Part shown: positions 1-8,954 of the stretch, piece by piece | How positions within the stretch are numbered: the stretch's first letter is position 1 | Layout of the letters: every line of letters starts with the position of its first letter | Assembly (NCBI GenBank): GCA_001970955.1 | Contig: MPUH01000049.1 | Location: 62,001-126,000 of the forward strand | DNA: 64,000 nucleotides | Direction of reading: 5' to 3' | From: Stentor coeruleus | Taxonomy: Eukaryota > Ciliophora > Heterotrichea > Heterotrichida > Stentoridae | The notes under the pieces: generated by a model | The model's database searches: none | Told to the model about the DNA's origin: nothing | What the model saw: only the letters and a program-made list of their open reading frames with translations | Made by a program: the position numbers and the translations under genes

Positions 1-89
1 TTGTAAAACCATTTTTAAGCTTGTAGACAAATGATAATCTTACCATTTTCTTTAGAAAATCATATCTTAGAAGAAATTTAGGTATCTTA

Positions 90-656
90 TTACTCTGTCT
101 TAACCTCTTCAGTCTTTTCTTTGTCTTCTAAGCTAACTTCCTTCTTCTCCTCCTTCTTTACTTCCTCCGGCTTTTTGACAGGCTCATCATCCAAATCCCC
201 TAAATCAACATTTTCATCATCATCATCTTCTCCTTCTTCCTCATCATCCTCATCTGGCAAATTACCAAAATCTTGATCATCATAATCTAATTTTTTCTCA
301 TCAGCCTCATCTTCATCAACCCAACGTGCCCAATCAACTGCAATGTTGCTAAATTTCGCTTTTTCTTTGGTTAACCTTGGCCAAAATGCCCCTGAGTCAA
401 CTTTTTTAGAAATGCTAAATTGAACACTGTAATCTGTAACTTTCCATTTGGTTGTTTCTACAACTACTTCTTCAAAAAGATTTAGCTCTAATTTATACTT
501 GGCTGATGTGACTTTGTTTACTCCTTCAAAATGCAAATGACCTTCTGGGGTTAATGAAATCACTCTGCCCTCTTCTGCTAGGTTTTTCGCTTCCAACGTC
601 AAAAAAACTATTTTCTTGTGTTGAGCCCACTTTAAAGCGACAGTTGTGCTTTCCAT
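90..656 (-). CDS. p23/Sba1-like HSP90 co-chaperone
   Basis: The 188-residue product has an N-terminal CS (p23) domain, about residues 5-115. Its end carries the p23 hallmark: WPRLTKEK near residues 92-99, followed by WARWVDEDE near 109-117. The rest is a very acidic Asp/Glu run followed by a Lys/Glu-rich tail. In known p23 proteins the CS domain binds the ATP-bound HSP90 dimer and slows ATP hydrolysis, and the acidic tail adds passive chaperone activity; here that role is inferred from family membership. The frame opens at ATG directly behind an AT-rich leader and ends at TAA. Length and layout match ordinary p23. No intron is evident. Confidence 0.9.
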   Translation of the reverse strand: MESTTVALKWAQHKKIVFLTLEAKNLAEEGRVISLTPEGHLHFEGVNKVTSAKYKLELNLFEEVVVETTKWKVTDYSVQFSISKKVDSGAFWPRLTKEKAKFSNIAVDWARWVDEDEADEKKLDYDDQDFGNLPDEDDEEEGEDDDDENVDLGDLDDEPVKKPEEVKKEEKKEVSLEDKEKTEEVKTE

Positions 657-1243
657 TTATTAGACTATTCTAGATTTTTAGTAATGTATTTATCTAGATG
701 GTGTATTTGATATTTTTGATTTTAGAATTTTGATTGAGAGGTGTATGCTTTTTGTGTGAGAATTTTCATTAGAGTGGTTTTGGTAAGATGAATTTTGTAT
801 TGGGTATTTTGAAGATAATTTTTATAAAATGAAGAAAGTAGTGTTTTAGGTTATTTTATGTTTTGTATGAAATAAATATGAGATTAAATGTCTTTAAAAA
901 CTCGTAAATCTTTACACACTTTCTTTAATAAAAGCTTTTTAAAATAGCAGATTACTTAAAAACTTAAGCTTATGTGGTATTATTTGAAATGTTTATACCA
1001 TAAAACTAAAAGATTGCATTAATTGTGTTGATCACATGGTATTATTAAATAGTTTAAAGAGGTAAGCAATAATAAAATAAGCTAATATAACATTTACTAC
1101 AATTAATAAAATATAGAAAGCAAATACATTTTCTTACTACAACAATATATAAATACGATTTCTAAGACTTATAAATCGTTAGTAAATATTTTTAATCATT
1201 CCTAAAGTTTTAAATATTAAAAAGTTGTAGTCATATTTATTCT
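657..1243. other. AT-rich spacer, no gene seen
   Basis: This lies between the 5' end of the p23 gene and the 3' end of the PH-kinase gene. The part next to p23 (about 660-860) is G-rich and C-poor on the plus strand, a bias seen in many 5' flanks here. Only short random frames are present. Confidence 0.6.
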
Positions 1244-2515
1244 TTAATAAGTTAAGATATTTACATTTCCAAAAGCAGGTGATTCCGAGATAAATATGCC
1301 GGTTGCTGGAGATTTTTCTTTGATTTTCTTTTTACGAATAATCCATTGCTTTAAAAGAGCTTCAGCTGCATCAGGTCTAAGTTCAGGATTAGGCTCAAGG
1401 AGTTCGGAAAGTAAGTCAACAACAAGATAAGATACTTTTTTCCAAATTTTGTCTTCAAAATTTATTTTGCATTTACAATTGTTTAGTAGTATTTCGTTAG
1501 GATTTTCTCCTGTAAAAGGTAAATATCCTCCTATTAAAGCGAAAATAACTATTCCACAGCTGAAAATATCTGCTTTATGGTTGTATTTTTTATCCCTAAG
1601 AATCTCTGGAGCTACATATCCAGGAGAACCACAGCGTAAATAATGCGTGTTATGTACTTCACATGAAAGCCCGAAATCTCCTATTTTAAATGAAGTATCA
1701 TCAGAATCAGAAGTCATTAATATATTTTCCAGTTTGATGTCTCTATGCATTATCCTATTTCCATGCAAAAAATCAACAGTCTCTAATAATCGTCTAGAAA
1801 ATTTCTTCGCTACACTTTCATCAATTTTTTTCCTAGACAACAAACGTGAATACAAAGTTCCAAAAGGACAGTAATCAAGTATCATTTTTATACACTTTTC
1901 ATTTTCATAGACTTTATGGAGTTTCACTATATTAGGATGATTTAAACTCCTCATTATCTTGATTTCATTATATAATGATTCTAATTTTCTCTCTGACAAT
2001 ATTGTATTCTTTTTTATGCACTTCATTGCATATTCCTTCCTTGTATGTAGATCCTCAACCAAAAAGACTTCTCCGGATTTCCCAGCTCCAAGTTTCTTTA
2101 TAACTACAAAATTGTCAGGAAAATCAGTACATATACAAATTCCTTCAAGTTTTTCTTTCCATAACAAAAGCTCAGTCTCGTTTTTAACATAAAAATCTGT
2201 TTTAAATGATGAGTAAAAAACTGAAAATCCAAACTTATCCCTTCCTTCGTTGGATTCTGAAAAAAACTCAACAATTCGCCAGGAAAGTTCTGTGAATTTT
2301 GTAAAATCGCCTTGGGAACTTTGGCGTAATAGCCCATTATGTATGAGCTTGAATATTTTTACTTTTAGCGATGAATTTTTTATATATGTAAGAGATCCTT
2401 GAATAAGAGCCGGTTCATTACTGTTTAAAGTGCCTTTTTCACCTGTAGTTATCCACAGTTGCTCTTCGGATTTCGTGCCCATCAAAAATTCGGTAAACAT
2501 TGAAACTAGTGACAT
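1244..2515 (-). CDS. PH domain plus CAMK-like Ser/Thr protein kinase
   Basis: The 423-residue protein starts with a PH-like fold (about residues 33-126), ending in the usual helix with a conserved Trp (LLLWKEKLEG). A complete kinase domain follows (about 136-395). It shows the glycine loop GAGKSGEV (143-150), ATP-binding Lys165 in AMK, catalytic HRDIKLEN (Asp259), DFG at 280-282 and GYVAPE. All catalytic residues are present, so it should be active. A PH domain ahead of a kinase suggests recruitment to phosphoinositides, as in AKT, but the kinase part resembles CAMK/CDPK more (GGYLPF, LLEPNPELRP). No EF hands are present. Substrate unknown. The start is the first ATG after an in-frame-stop-rich leader. 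Confidence 0.85.
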   Translation of the reverse strand: MSLVSMFTEFLMGTKSEEQLWITTGEKGTLNSNEPALIQGSLTYIKNSSLKVKIFKLIHNGLLRQSSQGDFTKFTELSWRIVEFFSESNEGRDKFGFSVFYSSFKTDFYVKNETELLLWKEKLEGICICTDFPDNFVVIKKLGAGKSGEVFLVEDLHTRKEYAMKCIKKNTILSERKLESLYNEIKIMRSLNHPNIVKLHKVYENEKCIKMILDYCPFGTLYSRLLSRKKIDESVAKKFSRRLLETVDFLHGNRIMHRDIKLENILMTSDSDDTSFKIGDFGLSCEVHNTHYLRCGSPGYVAPEILRDKKYNHKADIFSCGIVIFALIGGYLPFTGENPNEILLNNCKCKINFEDKIWKKVSYLVVDLLSELLEPNPELRPDAAEALLKQWIIRKKKIKEKSPATGIFISESPAFGNVNILTY

Positions 2516-3346
2516 TTATATCCATTTAATATTTCAAATAATCCATACGTATAATTGTAATCTAATTTTATAATTGTTGTTGACAAAAAAATCTAACTTA
2601 ATTATTAAAGCCCGATATGAAGACACTGCAAAAAAAAAGTTTTCTTAGTTAAGGTGTTTTGCAAAAAGCGTTATTTATTAGTGTCTGTAGGAAATATGGA
2701 AGCTATTTGGTCGATAAAATATTTTTAAAGTAATATTTAGGTTTAAGGGTTTTTGATTAAGATATATATAACTTTGAAAGATTTATTATAAGACTTTTGC
2801 ATAAGAGAAGATGTAATCGTTATAATTGTATATGCTTATATAGAAAAAAAATATATATGTATATTCTAAAACTAAATGTGTTAATAATTTTGATTCATGA
2901 CTTTGTTTTTATTTAAGAAAGAATATATATATCAATTTATAATCTTTTATGTGTAAGCTGCAGTACTATATTTAGAAGATTTTAAAAGAATATCATTTTT
3001 TTGTAATGTATTACAACTTAATTCTTTTATATATGAATAAAATAGCTATAATGCCATTAAATGATTAGAGCAGTTGAAATAAATTTTTCAAAGGTTCATT
3101 ATTATGATATTNTTGTATTTAGAAGATTTTAAAAGAATATCAATTTTTTGTAATGTATTACAACTTAATTCTTATATATATACGAATAAAATAGCCATAA
3201 TGCCATTAAATGATTAGAGCAGTTGAAATAAATTTTTCAAAGGTTCATTATTATGATATTCAATGCTAATTAAACCTTTTAAAAAATAAACCCTAATTAG
3301 ATTTTGTTTATCATATTTTTTTTTACCTAAAATTTTAACCTAATAT
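2516..3346. other. AT-rich spacer with a duplicated segment
   Basis: No gene is seen between the PH-kinase 5' end and the channel 3' end. It contains the duplicated stretch around the N at 3112, listed separately. Confidence 0.6.
2969..3260. repeat. Near-identical copies flanking the N at 3112
   Basis: The segment 2969-3111 recurs at about 3116-3260, immediately after a single N. The copies differ by several substitutions and small indels, for example ATATATGAAT against ATATATACGAAT and AGCTATAATG against AGCCATAATG. Both lie in non-coding DNA. The arrangement looks like two allelic contig ends placed head to tail across an unresolved gap rather than a true tandem repeat. The only alternative is a genuine duplication. 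Confidence 0.7.
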
Positions 3347-6300
3347 CTATTTTTTAAACCTCCCCGATATCTCTTGTATAATTAAATCGGTATTCTTCTT
3401 CATTGATTTTTCAAGCATCATAAGTCTCCCCTCCCATCTTGAATCCATAGAATCTACTCCACTTTCTAAAGAGTCCCAAATCAATAATGGAAACAATTCA
3501 TTCCTGTTTCTATTCCAAAACATAATACATTCAATTTCATAAATACAATCAGTCATTTCCATATAATCGCTTTCGGTAGCTGATACCTGGAATCTATCAA
3601 AAGAATCTCCTAATATTGAAATCAATAGGTTTAGCATGATTATAACATTTATAACACTTGCTGCAAAGAAAATTAAGTACCGAATATTAAAAACAGAATT
3701 ATGATTGACATTTCCTAAATCTAAATCAAATGACCAAATCCAAATCTTTTCCAATGTAATTTCTTTTGAATCATCAATTGAATTTATAACTCCAAATGCA
3801 AGTGTTGTATATAAGAAAATAGCCATGAATGCTTGTAAATCTGTTATTGATCTAAGTATAAGACGGATGTAGTAACGTGTGCCACTAAAAATCCTAAATC
3901 CTGTGAGCCCTCGTAAAAAGTTCATAACAACCATCAGCCAAATTACTTCAGTAGATGCTTCTGAGAATACAAATGTTTCATAAAGAAAGTACCCTGTAAT
4001 TAGAAACCTTATACAATCTACAACATTCCAATTAAACACAAGTGTATTGATACTTCCGAGAATGTCTAAAACAAAGTTGCTTTTATTCACAGACTCACTT
4101 ATAAGTTCTATTACAAAAAACACAGAAAAAACATAAACCCCAAGAGGATAATCTTTAATAATCATCAGAATTAATATAGGAAATATCATTATAGAAGGTT
4201 TATATTCGATAGTTTTTAAATAATTTTTTTTTTCTTGTGAATTATAAAAATGCAACCTTAAACAGTAATCATCAATAACAGCTAAAATTATAAGTACCAT
4301 ATAACTCCAAGAAGGGAAATCTAAGTAATAATAATTAGTTATTGCCCACCCAAGTGATAATAAAGGAACAAGAAAATCTATAATACTGAAATTATTTAAA
4401 CTACCAAATAATCTTCTAGTACAATATGTTACAATTGAAATGGATAATAAAGCAAAAAGTTCATAAATCAATACTGGCCATATATAACTTTGTGGGTTTA
4501 GTGGATAAGTTGCAATAAGCAAAATTACAAGAATTTTCGCATATAACACTATAGAAAAATGGTAGCTTTTCAAGAATTCTCTCACACAAAAATAAGAAAA
4601 AAATAAAATCACAAGACATTGTATAGTGAAAAAGCTAATAAATTCTATAGAATCATATTTTTTTTCAATGCAAAATATCATTGATAATGCTAGAGCTAAG
4701 AACGCGATTTCAAATGATGTTTTTACAACAGCATTATTATAATTCAGGCCATTATTTGTTGTCTTATTTTCTTTACTAGTTTTTTTGTTTTCTCTTTTCA
4801 AATATCCTTTTCCTAAATAAGCTAAAGTGCTTAATATAAATAATGGGATATTAAGCCAAAAGTATTGAAGTATAATAAAAACGTAGTATAAAGCATAAAA
4901 TGCATCATAAGGCTCAGTATTCCCTAAGTATCTAAAAGGCCCAAGAGAAAGAAGCTGAATCACTTCACTTATGAGTAATAAAACATTAATAACAATAAAC
5001 GGAAGCATGTATTCCATTATTTCAGCTGGATATAAAAGCATTAAAATTATTAAAAGTAGATTCGCCCAGATCATTAATGAAAATGCAAATGCCCAAATCC
5101 ATAAAGCATTCCATTTATAGAGAATATAATATTTTATGATACTTGATCTGAAAATCTTGGTAACTGGAGTAAAGTATAAAGATTTCAAAAGTTCACAGCT
5201 TTTTGCACTACCGCTTATACATGGAAGTTTTATTAGAGTATATTTTGATTCTAAATTTATGCTTTTGTATAAAGTGTTGATATGCGTTGTAAAGACAGTT
5301 TTTAGTTTTTCTTTTGGAGAAATTGTTGTATCTTCGATTAAAAGAGGTAAGACATTAGAATTTACGTTCGCTAGAATTTTCTCTGATTTTATGAATTTAT
5401 CTAAAAATTTGCCTAAAAATGATGAAGAAGAATTAAAAAGTTCTTCTAAGTTGGATTCTATTGAATAAATAAACTTGTCGAATACTTCTTGAGAATCAGA
5501 GGATATTAAGTACTCAAGAATAATATTAGTGCAGTCTATAGACTTTTCTCTAATAGACTCAATTAAAATATTTTTCTTGATCATATTCTCATCTTTGATT
5601 ATCCATTTCATTACTGATTCAGTCTTTGGCTCTTTAATGTTTTCAAACATATACTTTAAACTTATAGGACTGTGTAAGCAAACTATTTTAAATGCATCAA
5701 TGAGAAGCTTACTTCCTTTTTTGGTGTCTATGAGCAAATGACCAAGTTCATTTTTAACATCAGGTATATGTTCTTTTTTCCTTCTGATTACTTCTACCAA
5801 CAATTTTAAAATTTTCTTATTTTTACCCCAAATAGCATATATCAGAGTACTTAAATCTCTCTCATCTTTTTCAAAACTAAACTTGTCGTTAACTTCATAT
5901 ATTTTAGCTTCCTCAGAATTTCCTTCAAAAACAATTTTAAAAATATTTTCAAACTCCTCTTTGTTGTTTTCAAAAGTATAATAAGGAGAATTCCGCTGGC
6001 CTATCAACTTTATATCAAAATATTTCATGAACACCTCCTTAAATTTATTATATATTTCTTCCTCATTATATGTCTCATATATGCTGCAATAAGCAAAATA
6101 ATTCATTTTCTCAAAGTCATCTTCAAATTTTTGAGAAACATTAAGTTTTTGCATGTAATCATTCACCTTATCAATTTTATCTTTCCAATTAACTTCTTCA
6201 TAAAATGCTTGAGTTACATTAGGCATTCTTCGTCCTCTTTTCCCATGATGTGATCCATGTCTAAAAGGTTTACTATATCCATAATTAGAAGGATTATTTT

Positions 6301-6660
6301 CTGGAGGTGGCTTTATGGAATTTGGGTCCATCATTTTAGNGTTGGATCTTGAGGAAAAGATCCATAATTAGAAGGATTATTTTCTGGAGGTGGCTTTATG
6401 GAATTTGGGTCCATCATTTTAGGATCGTTTTGGGGCCCATCACTAGGTGAAGGTGATTTGCGCGACATATTAGGATCTTTTTTATGANGATCGTTTTGGG
6501 GCCCATCACTAGGTGAAGGTGATTTGCGCGACATATTAGGATCTTTTTTATGATCTTTAGATGAATCTTGAGGCTTGTGATGACCTTTTTTACCTTCATC
6601 ACGATATAAAGGCTCAGATAGATCTTTTTTTCCTTCCATGTCAAAATTATAGAATGGCAT
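3347..6660 (-). CDS. TRP-like cation channel with proline-rich N terminus (interrupted by two gaps)
   Basis: The main frame (3347-6334, about 995 residues) has a cytoplasmic half of some 390 residues with vague helical repeats. A membrane half with many hydrophobic segments follows. Its end reads like a TRP pore region and S6: FLYTTLAFGVINS, then the helix INVIIMLNLLISILGDSF. The same order recurs in the channel at 61551-64000, so they are paralogues; this one shows no WD40 repeats. Reading on past 6334 there is an in-phase N terminus from ATG 6660: MPFYNFDMEGKK, then Lys/Ser/Pro-rich repeats. That stretch contains Ns at 6340 and 6488, and the frame shifts at 6340, so exact N-terminal length is unknown. 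Likely a non-selective cation channel; ion preference cannot be read. Confidence 0.75.
6277..6422. repeat. 63-nt direct repeat around the N at 6340
   Basis: A 63-nt segment, coding for a proline-rich unit with MMDPNS and PPPENNPSNYG, occurs at 6277-6339 and again at 6360-6422. Unlike other N joins, the two copies are separated by the N plus 19 unique bases that encode SFPQDP. This suggests a real protein repeat that the assembler could not span. With one N the spacing is 83 nt, so the frame breaks. Confidence 0.65.
6423..6553. repeat. 65-nt copies flanking the N at 6488
   Basis: The 65 nt at 6423-6487 recur exactly at 6489-6553 on the other side of one N. They encode the unit KKDPNMSRKSPSPSDGPQND on the minus strand. 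Offset is 66 nt, so frame is kept. Either an overlap left unmerged or a true 22-residue repeat. Confidence 0.7.
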
Positions 6661-7181
6661 GTTATGACGATATTTCTCATAAAGAATTAATTTTTTTTGA
6701 CTCTAAGTGGTGAGTTTTTATTCGCAAGTTAAGTCCCTTAGAATATTGAAGCGTAAATGTAATCGCTAAAAAAATTATCTTAAATAAAATAGGATTGCTA
6801 TTGAAAGTGCTTTGGGTAAAGATAAAGATGAATTTTTATAATAAGTTATACAAAAAGGCTAATGAGACTCATAAGTAAATAAAAGTGCAAAATTATCTTT
6901 GATTTGTTTCTCATTTATAATAAATAATATTATATTAATACTTACTTTAAATAATGCTTTTATCTAAAATAAACATATTTCAGTAAGTATTCTTTTTACT
7001 AAAAAGTAAAAATTCTGCCAAAACCACCTAAATAAAACTATTCTCAAATCAGAACTCATTTTTTTCTAAAATTTTCAAATGCATTACACCAAAACTTTTA
7101 TAAAATTTTATAAATATTCCTTTACACCAATTAAAATCTTACCCAAACAGAATCCATATTAAATTATCATCATTATTTACC
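6661..7181. other. AT-rich spacer, no gene seen
   Basis: The stretch lies between the channel 5' end and the FHA gene 3' end. The right part (about 7020-7181) is C-rich and nearly G-free on the plus strand. No reading frame of note. Confidence 0.55.
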
Positions 7182-8006
7182 TTAGTTATTAGTATTCCCT
7201 TTTTCCAAACTGACAGAAAAAATTGTTTTGCTTGCGTTAAAAATCATGCCATCAGTAACTTCACATCTTTCCAAAGGCATAAACCAAGTCCCATTCCTAC
7301 TACTCGAAGATTTCCCATCTCTTATAAACCATTCCTGATCATAAAACACCGTACATTGTTCTCTTGAAATATTCTTCCCAAAAATTCTCACATTACAATT
7401 TTCACATCTTCCAACAACAACAGGGCTTTGATTAGGGGCAAATTCAAATCTTTCTTCAGTTTCTATAAGAAAAACTATCAAAACTTTCTCTTTAATCGTT
7501 AGCATCATTCTCCTATCAACAAATGATATAAGTAAGCTGCTCCCTATAGACTTTTCAGATAAGATTTTTATAAAAGTCCCAAAGCAGAGATCTTTTATGA
7601 AGTACTTTTTCAGTAATAAATCATAAAATATTGACAGAAATTTTTCTTCTAAAGGAGAATCACTTGATATAATAATTTCTTCATCGTTGCCTTGAGTATT
7701 TTTTCCAAAAAACACAATTCCTTCATGTATTTTGCTTCCTTGAAGACCATATGCATAAACTTTATAATTTGTATTGCTAGCTAAGGAACTGCTTTCTAAG
7801 ACAGTTAGACTCAGAATAGGAGCAGTTAAAGATTCAGTGAAGTAACCTTTACTTTCAGCGATTTTTATAACACTTTCTATACTATTTTTCTGAAGGTATG
7901 CAGATAAACGCCTTGCAAACAAATCGGTAGGTTTATTTGCTGGAGTTTGCTGATTTGAGTTGCTCTTCTCATCTGATTCGAAACAACAAAGCCATTTAAA
8001 TTTCAT
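7182..8006 (-). CDS. FHA-domain protein
   Basis: A 274-residue protein whose last third (about residues 190-265) is an FHA domain. Visible marks are VVVGRCENCNVRI (the G-R strand), ISREQCTVFY (the S-x-x-Q/H segment, with Gln in place of the usual His) and the S-R-N-G-T-W strand. In FHA domains the Arg, Ser and Asn residues contact phosphothreonine, and these are kept, so phosphopeptide binding is plausible. The first 190 residues match no family I recognise. The N terminus MKFKWLCCFES has a CC pair that could be acylated, but that is a guess. ATG start and TAA stop are clear and no intron is evident. Confidence 0.75.
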   Translation of the reverse strand: MKFKWLCCFESDEKSNSNQQTPANKPTDLFARRLSAYLQKNSIESVIKIAESKGYFTESLTAPILSLTVLESSSLASNTNYKVYAYGLQGSKIHEGIVFFGKNTQGNDEEIIISSDSPLEEKFLSIFYDLLLKKYFIKDLCFGTFIKILSEKSIGSSLLISFVDRRMMLTIKEKVLIVFLIETEERFEFAPNQSPVVVGRCENCNVRIFGKNISREQCTVFYDQEWFIRDGKSSSSRNGTWFMPLERCEVTDGMIFNASKTIFSVSLEKGNTNN

Positions 8007-8842
8007 TGTAGTAAATTACATTTGCTTTATAAAATTTGCTTTATATTTTTTGTTAGAGATAGGATTTAAGGTTTGGTATTTTGGGATTAGGGATTGAAAA
8101 ATGAATTTTGTAATGATGTATAGTGTGGGAAAAGATGGGTAGGCTTAAAATTAAAATACTTTATTTAGAAAAAAAATTGTAAATAATAACTAAGATGATT
8201 ATAATAAAGGAAGATTTATGATAAGTAAAGATATTATGCTAGTGAATAAAATTTGTAATTTCTGGAATAGGAAAAGGAATTGTATTGTTAAGATTTTATA
8301 TACAAATTTAGTTAAGTGGTGACTTGTTGGAAATTTTCTTTTCGAAATTGATGATTATAACTTATAGTTTTAAGCCCGTTTGTAAATTTTAATTAAGTTA
8401 AGATTGCAGTACACAAACAGAAATTTTGGCATTTATTGTACTATAAAAAAGCTTTGAATTTTTATATGGGAAACAACAGAAACTATTTTTTGTTTTCTTC
8501 TTTAATTATTTTAGAGCTAAATATTCAATAACTCATTTTATTTTGTATGTTTTATAGTTTTATCATATTCATGTACTGAGCTAAGGTGAATTATTTTTAC
8601 TTTTTATCTTTAGTTAAATTATATTTTCTTGTTTGAAAACGCAATGATAGATTTCTATTTTTTGAGAATACTTGCTATCTTTTTGGTTAAATGTCAATTC
8701 GCATATTTTTGAGTTTGTTTTTAAGTTCGATTAAGCATATATAAATTGTTTTATCTAAAAAGTTAGTGAATAGACTTAATACTTCCTGGAGCATACATTC
8801 CAATAATACCATAAGTATCTTCCATGCATAATCTGTCAAAAA
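8007..8842. other. AT-rich spacer, no gene seen
   Basis: This lies between the 5' end of the FHA gene and the 3' end of the double-kinase gene. Next to the FHA gene (8040-8160) it is G-rich and C-poor on the plus strand. Its right end holds the first copy of the 71-bp duplication. Confidence 0.55.
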
Positions 8843-8954
8843 TTAATTTTCTGACAATATTCTGAGCCCAATCCCAAGATATAAAGTATCTTCCATGCAT
8901 AATCTGTCAAAAATTAATTTTCTGACAATATTCTGAGCCCAATCCCAAGATATA
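8813..8954. repeat. 71-bp tandem duplication at the end of the double-kinase gene
   Basis: The segment 8813-8883 is repeated exactly at 8884-8954 with no N between. Because 71 is not a multiple of three, the inner copy changes frame. The gene now ends LYLGIGLRILSEN, while the outer copy would have encoded YGIIGMYAPGSIKSIH before a stop at about 8765. Confidence 0.85.
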
